Positions 53,181-64,000 of a stretch of 64,000 bases of DNA are shown one piece after another. The position numbers and the translations under genes are program-made. The notes under the pieces are model-generated. The model ran no database searches. It worked only from the letters and a program-made list of their open reading frames with translations, and was not told the DNA's origin. Origin of the DNA: Letharia columbiana (lineage: Eukaryota > Ascomycota > Lecanoromycetes > Lecanorales > Parmeliaceae). Location: positions 1,715,001 to 1,779,000 of the forward strand of contig NW_023501038.1 of assembly GCF_014066305.1 (NCBI RefSeq), given 5' to 3'. Every line of letters starts with the position of its first letter. Within the stretch, counting starts at the first letter, position 1.

Positions 53181-54480
53181 TATTTCTACTATCTTTTAAT
53201 AAGATTTTTATATAAAGATTAATAAATATTAAGATTAGAAAGCTAGTAGTATTAAAAATAATTAAGTTTAAGCTCGCGACTTTTAAATAGATTAAGAATA
53301 AGTTATTAATTAAGAAGTTTAAAAAGTAAAAGAGCGTTAACTTTACTTCGAATCTCAATCTTCAATTTCTAATCTTCTAAGAAAACTTATTAAAGTATAA
53401 GATTAATTAACTTAAATAGCGATAAGATAATTAAGAGTTATAATAAGAATAATAAAAAGAGTAGTTATTCTTAAAGACTTAAAGTTATAAAGCTTTTTTT
53501 TCTTTCTTCTTTTTTTTTCGAAGTATATACATTTAATATAGATAAGAGAATTATATTATTTATAGATAATATCTATTTATTAGCTATTAATTATCTTTAT
53601 TTAAATAATTTAAATATTAGAATATCTATAATAAAGTATCTTTAGAATATATAATAGTTAGCGAATATCTTATAAGCGATTTTTTTTAATAGAGATTATA
53701 TTACGCCTTCGATTTTATTAATATAATTTTTATAATCTAGATTAAGATTAATATAATAAGCGTTTTTATAATATAAGAATAATCTTTAATTAATTCTTAG
53801 ATAGATCTTTTAATAGATTTATTAGTTACTTTAATACTATATTATTCTTAATTAATCTTTATTCTTTTCTTTTTATAATAGCTTATCTTTTTATTAGTAT
53901 ATAATTACCTCGATAATTATTAATTTAATTTATAACGTATTCGCTAATTCTATTTATAACTTATTCTTATATTATATAGATTATAATTATTCTACTTAAC
54001 TCTAATATCTTATATCTCTTATCTAGTAATAAAGCGTTATATATATATAATTATTATCTTTCTTATCTACGTTTTAGACTTTTAAAAGAAATCTATTAAG
54101 AGTTTAATAATAGAATTAAGTTAGTTAACGCTAACGACTAAATATAAGAGATTTAAAACGCTCTTCTAGAGATAGATAAAGTAAGTTATTAATAAAGAGT
54201 TTAATAATAGAGTTAAGTTATTAATTGTCGCTAACGATTAAATATAAGAGATTTATCGTTAACGTTAATAATTAAGTATAAGAGATCTATCTGCTAGATA
54301 GTTAATATTAAGTATAAGAAATTTATAATAACGCTCTTCTAGTTTAAAGATAGTAATATAGTTATTAATAAAGATTTAATAATAAATTAAGTTAATTTTT
54401 AACGATTAAATATAAGAGTTATTAACGCTAACGATTAAGTATAAGAGTTCTTTTATAAATTTAAAACGCTTATCTTTAAT
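53181..54480. other. RIP-degraded stretch with short repeats
   Basis: At 54080-54450 the element (G/C)TAACGATTAAATATAAGAGA recurs about six times at irregular spacing. A palindrome copy lies at 53553-53572. A minus ORF at 53358-53128 has only hydrophobic low-complexity content and is not called. Confidence 0.5.
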
Positions 54481-54894
54481 ATTAAGCGTCTTTAGATTAC
54501 TTATTTAATTAAAAAAGAGATAATTTCGAGTTAGCGAGTTACGAAAATAAATTTAATAACGTAAATACGATATTAATAAGTATTATTATTTATAGATAAT
54601 ATTTGTCTTTTAATCGATATTAAGTATCTTTAAATAATTTATTTAATTAAAAAAGAGATAATCTCGAGTTAACGAACTATAAAAATAAATTTAATAGCGT
54701 AAATATAATATTAATAAGTATTATTATCTATAGATAATATTCGTCTTCTAATCGATATTAAGCGTCTTTAAATAATTTATTTAATTAAAAAAGAGATAAT
54801 TTCGAGTTAACGAATTATGAAAATAAATTTAATAGCGTAAGTACGATATTAATAAGTATTATTATCTATAGATAATATTTATTTTATAATCGAT
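54481..54894. repeat. 138-bp tandem repeat, 3 copies
   Basis: Units start at 54481, 54619 and 54757 (ATTAAG(C/T)(G/A)TCTTTA..) and each carries one copy of the palindrome near its end. The spacing is exactly 138 bp throughout. Confidence 0.9.
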
Positions 54895-55166
54895 ATTAAG
54901 CGTTTTTAGATTACTTATTTATAGATTAAATCTTTAAGTAAATCTCTTTACGAGTTATTAAAAAAGTAGTAATATATATCGAATTTAATAGCTTTATTCT
55001 TTTTTTATTAGTTAAGCTATTATTTATAAAAAGTATAATAATTAAGTTTAATTTCTTTAATCATTAAAACTTAAGAGATAAAGTATTATCGAAAAGAATA
55101 TTATTAATAATAAATAGACTATTAAAGCTAACGTTAACTTATTAAAAGTATAAGAATATTATATAT

Positions 55167-55424
55167 ATTAAGAAAGAAACTCGAATTACTAGAAAAAAAA
55201 TAGCGTTATTAAATAGTAGAGTTAAAGAAAGATTAATATTAAAAAGTATAAAAGCGTATTACGCTATAGTAGAAGCTTTTAAAAATACTTTATATATTAA
55301 GAAAGAAACTCGAATTATTAGAAAAAGACTAATATTCGTTAAATAGTAGAGTTAAAGAAAGATTAATATTAAAAAGTATAAAAGTATATTACGCTATAGT
55401 AGAAGCTTTAAATAATATTATTAA
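55167..55424. repeat. 129-bp tandem duplication
   Basis: ATTAAGAAAGAAACTCGAAT starts at 55167 and 55296. The units share GTAGAGTTAAAGAAAGATTA and TATTACGCTATAGTAGAAGC. Confidence 0.9.
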
Positions 55425-56634
55425 ATATTTAAGACGATATAATTAGATAATAAGATTCGCGAATAATAATAGAGATAAAATAATAACTTTAAGAGTAAGA
55501 ATAGATCGTTTTCTTATAATAGAATAGAATATATTATTTTAGCTAACTAGTATCTCTATTAACTCTCTATAATATTAATACTTCTTTACTAAGATATTCT
55601 TTATAATATCTCTTTTTATATAAAATCTCGAGTTTACTATTTATCTTCTTTTACTTCTACTTTATCTTAATTAATTATATTATTACTATTATTACTACTA
55701 TTATTCTTATACTTATTCTTATAATATTTATTATTATCGATTAAAGCGAGTAATTACTTTATATAGACGTTAAATTTAATAGCGTAATCTTCTAATATTT
55801 AATTATCTCTAATTATTTATATTATATTATAACTCTTTAAATATTATAGAAATAGAGCGCTATTATTTATCTTAATCGTCTATTCTAAAATTAAAAAGAG
55901 ATATAGATAATAAATAATTCTCGAATTAAGATTTATCTTATAATTAATTTAAGCTTTAACGCGGTTATTAATTATCTTATAATTTAAAAAGCGAAGATCT
56001 AATATTAAGATTAAACTTATTTAAATACTTTTTACTTATAGATTTTAAAAGTAAATTATTTAATATTATAGAAATATTAATAGATTTAATAATAACTCGA
56101 TAAGTAAAAAGATTTATTAAGTAGCTAACTTCTAAAATATATAAGTAATTAAACTTTAAAAACTTAATATATTATTTAGATTCTTTAAAGATTTATCTTT
56201 AAATACTATTTAAATAGTTATTAATAAATCTAATATTCTATTAATAACTAGTATATTTAAGCGAGCGATCAAAATAATAGCTTACTCTATTTATTATTAA
56301 TTAACTATATTAATAAAAATCGAATCTATTAAGTTATTAATTTATTTAACTTTATTAAGCTATTTTAGAATTATTAAATATTTAAATAGATAGTTAACTT
56401 AGATTTCTCTCTTTTATATATTTAAAAATCTTTTTATATAAAGTATAGTAAAAGAAAGATATAAAGAAGAAGAATATTCTTTAAAGATAAGTTAATATAG
56501 AATTATAAATATATTAAATTATAAATTACTTACTATTATAAATTATTAATTATATTATCTATAGATAATATATAATTAATCTTAATAAATAATATATATA
56601 TATATTAAATAAACGAGTTCTTATAGAATTAATA

Positions 56635-56882
56635 CGTATAGCTTAAGTTAATTAATATTTAAAAGTTAAATATTATTTATAGATAATATTCTATATTCTC
56701 TTAAATCTCTTAAAGAGAGATAGATTTAAAATAATAAGAGTTTTTAATTTTATTAATTCGTATAACTTAAGTTAATTAATATTTAAAAGTTAAATATTAT
56801 CTATAGATAATATTCTATATTCTCTTAAATCTCTTAAAGAGAGATAGTTTTAAAATAATAAGAGTCTTTAATTTTATTCTTC
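56635..56882. repeat. 124-bp tandem duplication with palindrome
   Basis: CGTATA(G/A)CTTAAGTTAATTA starts at 56635 and 56759, and each unit contains the palindrome followed by CTATATTCTCTTAAATCTCT. The following ~60 bp resembles 48430-48490. Confidence 0.9.
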
Positions 56883-56935
56883 TTCTATTCTTTATATTAT
56901 TAAACTCTCTTTATAGCTTAAATTTATATAAATAG

Positions 56936-57635
56936 TATAAGTTTTCTTTAAATTATTTATAAGTTAATATTTAAGTTTTATTTATATTTATTATATCTTA
57001 AGACGATTATTATTAATAATATATTTTAAATAAATATTCTTTTAATATTTTAAAAAATTAAAGATAGTAAAAAAGTAAGTAAATAAGAATATAAATAAAT
57101 AAGTAATTATATACGCGAGTATAGAAGTTTTAATTTAAAGAGATTTAATAGAAGAAAAGATATTAATAATTAAATAAAGGTTAAAAAATAATAATATAAA
57201 AGATAACTCTATATTAATAAGAATTTTAATAATATAGAAGTTAAAGTATATTAATAGTTATATCGATATAGAATTAAATCTAAAAATAAATATAAATAAC
57301 GAGTTAAAATAGAATAATATATATAAAATATTAGAGTTTATTAACGCGTTATAAATAGAATAGCGTTTAGCGTATTATATATAAGAAGTATTTTTTAAAT
57401 TATATACTCTATATCTATAAATCTAATTATAATTTAAATTTTCTCTATAAAATTTCTAAAATCTAACTTAATTTCTATTATTTAAATTATTTTATATTAT
57501 TTAAATATCTTATATAGTATAATTATTAATATAGATACTTAATAGTAGATAAAATATAGATTTAAAGATCTTCGAAATCGAATTTGAGATTTATCTTTTA
57601 AATAAAAAAATAAGATTACTCTAGCGCGATATTTT
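56936..57635. other. RIP-degraded spacer before array B
   Basis: No repeat or domain recognised. A little TpG is retained just before the array (GAATTTGAGATTT at about 57580). Confidence 0.4.
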
Positions 57636-58618
57636 CGTTTATATACGTCGAAATTTAGTATTATATATTTATTTATATACGCTAGAATTTAGCGTTATAT
57701 ATTCGTTTATATATATTAGAAATTTAACGTTATATATTCGTTTATATACGTCGAAATTTAGCGTTATATATTCGTTTATATACGTCGAAATTTAGCGTTA
57801 TATATTCGTTTATATACGTTAGAATTTAGCGTTATATATTTGTTTATATATATTAGAAATTTAGCGTTATATATTCGTTTATATACGCTAAGAATTTAGC
57901 GTTATATATTCGTTTATATACGTTAAAATTTAGCGTTATATATTCGTTTATATACGCTATAAATTTAGCGTTATATATTCGTTTATATACGTCGAAATTT
58001 AGCGTTATATATTTATTTATATACGTTAAAATTTAGCGTTATATATTCGTTTATATACGTTAAAATTTAGCGTTATATATTCGTTTATATACGTCGTTTT
58101 TTAATTTAGCGTTATATATTCTTTTATAGAATTTATATATTCGTTTATATATTCGAAATTTAGCGTTATATATTCGTTTATATACGTTAAAATTTAGCGT
58201 TATATATTCGTTTATATACGTCGAAATTTAGCGTTATATATTTGTTTATATACGTCGAAATTTAGCGTTATATATTCGTTTATATACGTCGAAATTTAGC
58301 GTTATATATTCGTTTATATACGTCGAAATTTAGCGTTATATATTCGTTTATATATATCGAAATTTAGCGTTATATATTCGTTTATATACGTCGAAATTTA
58401 GCGTTATATATTCGTTTATATACGACGTTTATTTATCGAAATTTAGCGTTATATATTCGTTTATATTCGAAATTTATTAGCGTTATATATTCGTTTATAT
58501 ATATCGAAATTTAGCGTTATATATTCGTTTATATACGTCGAAATTTAGCGTTATATATTCGTTTATATACGTCGAAATTTAGCGTTATATATTCGTTTAT
58601 ATACGTTAAAATTTAATA
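57636..58618. repeat. 34-bp tandem array B (about 29 copies)
   Basis: Same 34-bp unit as array A, less mutated: ATATACGTCGAAATTTAGCG followed by TTATATATTCGTTT. A few units are 35 bp or disrupted (58095-58160, 58420-58490). Near-identical units over about 1 kb suggest recent amplification or homogenisation after or despite RIP. Confidence 0.93.
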
Positions 58619-61600
58619 TTATATAAATCTTATATTATTAATATTAAAATCTATTCTTCTTTATATAAGTTATAATATACTTTCTTTTATATTTACTAGT
58701 TATATATATTAAATCTACGCGTTATATTAATTTAATATATAATATTATTAAGCGTTATAGTCTTTTATATATAGTCTTAATTTAATCTTATTAATCTTAA
58801 GATAAGTCTAAATAGAAAACTCTATTAAGACTTAATTTTTTAATATATTACTTAATATATAATATTTATACTCTATATATATATAATTCTTAATAAAAAT
58901 ACGTAATTACGTAATATAGTCTTTTTTAAAATTCTTAATAAAAGTCAAATAAATAGTTAAATAGATCTTTATTAAATTAGAAGCTATAGTATAATAATTA
59001 AAAAGTAAACTTTTAATTTTATTTTATTAAAAAACTTAGTTAATTTAGCTATAGTAGCGATATTAATATTTAAAAATATTATATATCTTAATAAACGCGT
59101 AATATTATATAGAAATTCTTTTATAATATATAATTCTCGAGATAATTACTATAATACTCGTCGAATTAATAATATAACGTATTAGAGAAAATATTATAGT
59201 CTTATTAATTAGTTTATTACTTTAATTAAATATTATAATTTCTTTTTATTTTTTAAATAATTAGATTTATAAGAGTTATTATAATAATATATATAAGTAA
59301 ATAAATAAAGTATTATCGCGGCGATATATATAAATAAATAAATAATTAAATTTATAAAGAGTAGAGCGAAGAGCGAAGCGAAGATAATTTATTCTTTTAA
59401 GTCTATAGCTTCTTTATTCTAATATATACTATATAATAAAATAAATAAGAGATATTAGCTCTTATATTTAAGTATCTTTTAATATAAGAAAAATACCTAA
59501 ACTTCTTATAAGTAAAATAGTAAATTATTATATATAATTTTTTATTATTAATTATCTTTTCGATATAATAAGTAATATTCATTATCTTCTATTTTATCTA
59601 TTATTTATTAATAATATATATTTTTTATATTAATTAATTATCTTATCGCTAGCGAATAAATTATTTATCTCTACTTTTAAAAGAATAAATAAAGTTAAAA
59701 AAAGAGTATTTAAAGAGTTTAATATAGAGAGTTATAATTTAATTTTAACGCTTAATAATTAAGATAAAGAAAGCTTCGCTTTTAAGAAAGTAAAATAAAA
59801 GTAAAAGAGAGAAGTTAATAAAGAAAGAAAGAGGAAAGTCGTTGAAAAGAAAGAAAGCTAATCTATTATTACTAATAGAATTTTAATAAAAAGACTTTAA
59901 ATATATATTAAAGCTTCTATTATTCGCCGAGCGATTTTCTTCTTTATTTTAATAATCTAGATTTATAATTTTATCTTATTTTTAAATTTCGTTAAAATCT
60001 TAAATCTCTTATTTCTTCTTTTATTTATTCTTTAATTTATTCTTTAATATCTAAAACTCTTAGCGATAATATTACTTCTTATTTAGAAAACTTAATTTCT
60101 TTAATTTCTTTTAAGTCTATAGCTTCTCTACTCTAATATATATTAAATAATAAAATAAATAAGAGATATTAGCTCTTATATTTAAGTATCTTTTAATATA
60201 AAAAAAATATCTAGACTTCTTATATATAAAATAGTAAATTATTATATACGATTCTTTATTATTAATTATCTTTTTAACGTAGAAGTAATATTCGTTATCT
60301 TTTATTTTATCTATTATTTATTAATAATATATATCTCTTATATAAATTAATTATCTTATCGCTAGCGAATAAATTATTTATCTCTACTTTTAAGAAAGTA
60401 AATAAAGTTAAAAAAAAGATATTTAAAGAGTTAAGAGTAAAGAGTTATAATTTAATTTTAATATTTAATAACTAAGATAAAGAAAGCTTCGCTCTTAAGA
60501 AAGTAAAATAAGAATAAAAGAGAGAAGTTAGCGAAGAAAGAGAGAGAGAAGTCGTTAAAAGAGAGAGAAGGCTAATCTATTATTACTAATAGAATTTTAA
60601 TAAAAAAACTTTAAATATATATTAAAGCTTCTATTATTCGCCGAGCGATTTTCTTCTTTATTTTAATAATCTAGATTTATAATTTTATTCTACTCTTAGA
60701 TTTCGTTAGAATTCTAGATCTCTTATTTCTTCTCTTATTTATTCTTTAATTTATTTTTTAATATCTAAAACTCTTAGCGATAATATTATCTCTTATCTAG
60801 AAAACTTAATTTCTTTAATTTCTTTTAAATCTATAGCTTCTTTACTTTAATATATATTAAATAATAAAATAAATAAGAGATATTAACTTTTATACTTAAG
60901 TATCTTTTAATATAAAAAAAATATCTAGACTTCTTATATATAAAATAGTAAATTATTATATATAATCTTTTATTATTAATTATCTTTTTAACGTAAAAGT
61001 AATATTCGCTATTTTTTATCTTATCTATTATTTATTAGCGATATATATCTCTTATATAAATTAATTATCTTATCGCTAGCGAGTAAATTATTTATTTTTA
61101 CTTTTAAGAAAGTAAATAAAGTTAAAGAAAGAGCGTTTATAGAGTTAAGAGTAGAGAGCTATAATTTAATTTTAATACTTAATAATTAAGATAAAGAAAG
61201 CTTTACTTTTAAAAAAGTAAAATAAAAGAGAGAAAGAGAAGTTAATAAAGAAAGAAGAAGAGAAGTTATCGAAGAGAGAGAAGGCTAATCTATTATTATT
61301 AATAGAATTTTAATAAAAAGACTTTAAATATATATCGAAGCTTCTATTATTCGCTAAGCGATTTTCTTCTTTATTTTAATAATCTAAATATATATAAAAG
61401 AGTTAATTTTATTAATCTAAATTCGTTAATATAAGAAATATATTTTTATATATCTTATAGATTTTTTATATTAAGAAGCGTTTTATAGCGTTATTAATAT
61501 TAAATAATATATAATATAATAAAAATTAAGCGAATTTTAATATTAGCTTTATAAGTAGAGATAAATAATAAATATATTATAATAAGTATATTATAATAAA

Positions 61601-61985
61601 TCTATAGTTTTTTATATTATCTTATTATAAGTAATAATAAATATATAACTTTATAAGAGTTTAATCTTAAATAATAATTATATAATTAGAGATTTTCTAA
61701 TAATATATATAATATTAAGTTATAATTTATCGAGTTAATAGAATATATAATTATCTTCTTATTAAGATCTATAATAACTCGATTATTATTTAATTATAAT
61801 AATTATTATAATAGAGTTAACTTTCGAGATATATTAATAATTTAAGTTATTATCTTTAATACTTAAATATTATCTTATAATTTAAAAATAATTATAAGAT
61901 ATATATTATAAGTAATAGCGAGAGTATAAGATATATAATAAATTTATTATAATAGATTTATTAGAAAGAAAAGAATAAGCGTTAA
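58619..61985. repeat. R segment, right copy
   Basis: Aligns with 14479-18120 (without the 2.1-kb insertion) and, at its end, with 33640-34440. It contains 714-bp tandem modules. Retained CpG (ATCGCGGCGATA, ATTCGCCGAGCGATTTTC) shows less mutation than in the left copy. Confidence 0.85.
59403..61380. repeat. 714-bp tandem modules in R
   Basis: CTATAGCTTCT(T/C)TA(T/C)T starts at 59403, 60117 and 60831: two full 714-bp periods plus most of a third. Each holds TTATCGCTAGCGA, AAGCTTCGCTCTTAAGAAAG, TTCGCCGAGCGATTTTC and CTAGATCTCTTATTTCTTC. Related modules recur at 62780 and 63180. Confidence 0.9.
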
Positions 61986-64000
61986 AACGCGATAATAAAA
62001 ATAATAATAATTAATTTTATTTAAGCGAGCTAGTTAAGATATAAGACTTTTCGCGTTAAAGCTATATATAATATAATTATAATTATTATTCTTCTTTAAA
62101 CTTTCTTCTATTATAGTCTTATAATCTTCTATCTCTTTTAATTATAATAATTTCTTCTCTTTAAATTATAATAAAATTAGATCTTAATTTATTAAGATTT
62201 ATTTTCTAATCTCGATTATTAGAAAAGCTAGCGCCTCTATATTTATAAATCTAATTATAAAATATTATTAAGCGTTATAATCTTTTATATATATTAAAAT
62301 CTTATAGATAAAGATTTCTTAAAGTTTAATAGTTAGCTTTCTAAAATAATATATCTTAATTAGATCTTAATTAATTAAGAGCTAATCTTATTAATTATAT
62401 ATATAAAGATTTAAATTAAATATTTTATCTTATTCTTCTTAGAAGGAGTAAATAAAGTAATATACTTAGTTATATTATATTATTATATTTTTATTAATCT
62501 TACTCTATTTATAGAAAGCGAAATAACTCGCTAATTATTAAGCTATTATTTTAAATATAATCTATATTTATAATCTATCTTTAATAAGTTAAAGTATTAT
62601 ATTTATATTTAAAACTCGCGTATAAATATAATTTTATTTTATTCTTAGATTTTATTTAAATTCTAGATCTCTTATTTCTTCTTTTATTTATTCTTTAATC
62701 TTTTCTTTAATATCTTAAACTCTTAATAATAATATTATTACTTATTCTAAAATATTAACTTCTTAAACTTCTTCTAGATCTATATCTTCTCTATTTTAAT
62801 ATATATTAAATAATAAAATAAATAAGAGATATTAATTTTTATATTTAAGTATCTTTTAATATATAAAAAATACTTAAACTTCTTATATATAAAATAGTAA
62901 ATTATTATATATAATCTTTTATTATTAATTATCTTCTTAATATAGAAGTAATATTCGTTATCTTTTATCTTATCTATTATTTATTAATAATATATATCTC
63001 TTATATAGATTAATTATCTTATCGCTAGCGAATAAATTATTTATTTTTATTTTTAAGAAAGTAAATAAAGTTAAAGAAAGAGAGTTTAAAGAGTTAAGAA
63101 TAGAGAGTTATAATTTAATTTTAACGCTTAGTAATTATAAAAGCGAAGTAAAATAAAAGAAAGAAAGAGAAGTTAACGAAGAAAGAGTCTTATCTATTAT
63201 TTATTAGCGATATATATCTCTTATATAAATTAATTATCTTATCGCTAGCGAATAAATTATTTATTTTTATTTTTAAGAGAGTAAATAAAGTTAAAGAGAG
63301 AAAGTTTAAAGAGTTAAGAGTAAGAAGTTATTATTTAATTTTAATATTTAATAATTATAAAAGCGAAGCGAAATAAGAGAGAAGAAGAGAAGTTAATAAA
63401 GAAAGAGAAAGAGGAATTATCGAAGAGAGAGAAGGCTAATATATTATCGCTAATAGAATTTTAATAAGAAGATTTTAAATATATATTAAAGCTTCTATTA
63501 TTTATAAAGCGATTTTCTTCTTTATTTTAATAATCTAGATATATATAAAAGAGTTAATTTTATTAATCGAAATTCGTTAATATAAAAAGTATATTCTTAT
63601 ATATCTCGCGATATTTTATAATAAAAAGTATTTTATAACGCTATTAATATTAAATAATATATAATATAATAAAAATTAAGCGAATTTTAATTATAAGAAA
63701 TATATTATAATAAATCTATTATAATAAATCTATTAAAAAGAAAAGAATAAGCGTTAAAATATAATAATAAAAATAATAATAATTAGCTTTATTTAAATAA
63801 ACTAGTTAAAGCGTAAGACTCTTTATACTAAAGCTATATATAGTATAATTATAACTATTATTCTTTTTTAAGCTTTCTTCTATTATAGTTTTATAATCTT
63901 TTATCTCTTTTAACTATAGTAATATAATTTCTTCTCTTTTAATTATAATAAAATTAGATCTTAATTTATTAAGATTTATTTTTTAATCTTAATTATTAGA
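61975..64000. repeat. Further R-derived modules, ~1.77-kb direct repeat to window end
   Basis: 61975-62225 (GCGTTAAAACGCGATAATAA .. TTAAGATTTATTTTCTAATC) recurs at 63745-64000. In between are two more incomplete copies of the R module (62780-63180 and 63185-63710). The repeat family continues beyond the window. Confidence 0.8.

Larger units (their letters stand above)
46311..56814. repeat. Dispersed 20-22 bp palindrome family
   Basis: Copies of ATATTATCTATAGATAATAT (or TTTATAGAT / CTATAAATA variants) start near 46311, 48224, 48497, 48812, 49806, 50619, 51589, 52887, 53553, 54585, 54721, 54861, 56552, 56669 and 56793. Two more lie in the 2.8-kb repeats (34866, 43350). None was seen in R, the 34-bp arrays or the gypsy internal region. 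The four copies inside the SNF2 frame are all in the same codon phase. Confidence 0.75.
13968..64000. other. RIP-saturated AT-rich block
   Basis: Composition changes within a few tens of bases at about 13,968. From there on CpA and TpG are nearly absent over most stretches (for example 59401-59520 contains neither), TpA and ApT dominate, and C survives mainly as CpG and CpT. This is the pattern left by repeat-induced point mutation, which converts CpA to TpA on either strand of duplicated DNA in ascomycetes. Loss of CpG by methyl-deamination would leave the opposite pattern. All recognisable genes inside are transposon-like and riddled with TAA/TAG. Confidence 0.9.

Noticed and set aside
53128..53358. 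76-codon minus ORF rich in Leu/Ile/Asn
   Set aside because: Composition is that of random AT-rich DNA; no motif.
13968..64000. Mitochondrial DNA or a mitochondrial insertion
   Set aside because: No mitochondrial gene or tRNA recognised, CpG retained with CpA lost, and nuclear retrotransposon and SNF2 domains present.
64000..64000. Telomere at the right end
   Set aside because: No TTAGGG-type repeats seen at either end of the window.

Overview
The window looks like nuclear DNA of a filamentous ascomycete (Pezizomycotina). It has short GT-AG introns, a WSC-domain protein, an Rds1-like secreted ferritin-fold protein, an F-box/Zn(II)2Cys6 protein and 2EXR/F-box-type proteins. The right three quarters carry the signature of repeat-induced point mutation (RIP). 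Genus cannot be fixed from the sequence.

Bases 1 to about 13,967 have balanced composition and are gene-bearing but sparse. They hold the 3' part of a WSC-domain gene (+), a four-exon minus-strand gene joining an F-box-like N-terminus to a Zn(II)2Cys6 cluster and DYQMQ-type repeats, two minus-strand 2EXR/F-box-like genes that look damaged, and a clean two-exon minus-strand Rds1/ferritin-like secreted protein. An open minus-strand frame with no start codon runs into the border. The long gaps hold only short, unsupported ORFs.

From about 13,968 to the end, some 50 kb is an AT-rich block in which CpA and TpG are almost absent while CpG survives, as expected of saturated RIP. No intact gene remains.

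Layout of the block: a 34-bp tandem array (A) opens it, followed by a repeat segment 'R' interrupted by a 2.1-kb and a ~15.5-kb insertion. R resumes at 33.6-34.4 kb. Next comes a minus-strand Ty3/gypsy element, with gag capsid, zinc knuckle, RT, RNase H and integrase still recognisable. It lies between 2.8-kb direct repeats (34.5-37.3 and 43.0-45.8 kb). After that is a 12-kb segment with the remains of a SNF2-family ATPase (+), many copies of a 20-22 bp palindrome and several short tandem duplications. Array B (57.6-58.6 kb) and a second copy of R (to ~62.0 kb) follow, then more R-derived modules to the end.

The array-R / gypsy + SNF2 segment / array-R order suggests a large repeated unit, possibly subtelomeric, centromeric or a giant mobile element, later inactivated by RIP. 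Because RIP removes TGA along with TpG, long frames that are 'open if TAA/TAG are read as Gln' are not evidence of coding. Only frames fixed by conserved motifs are called here.
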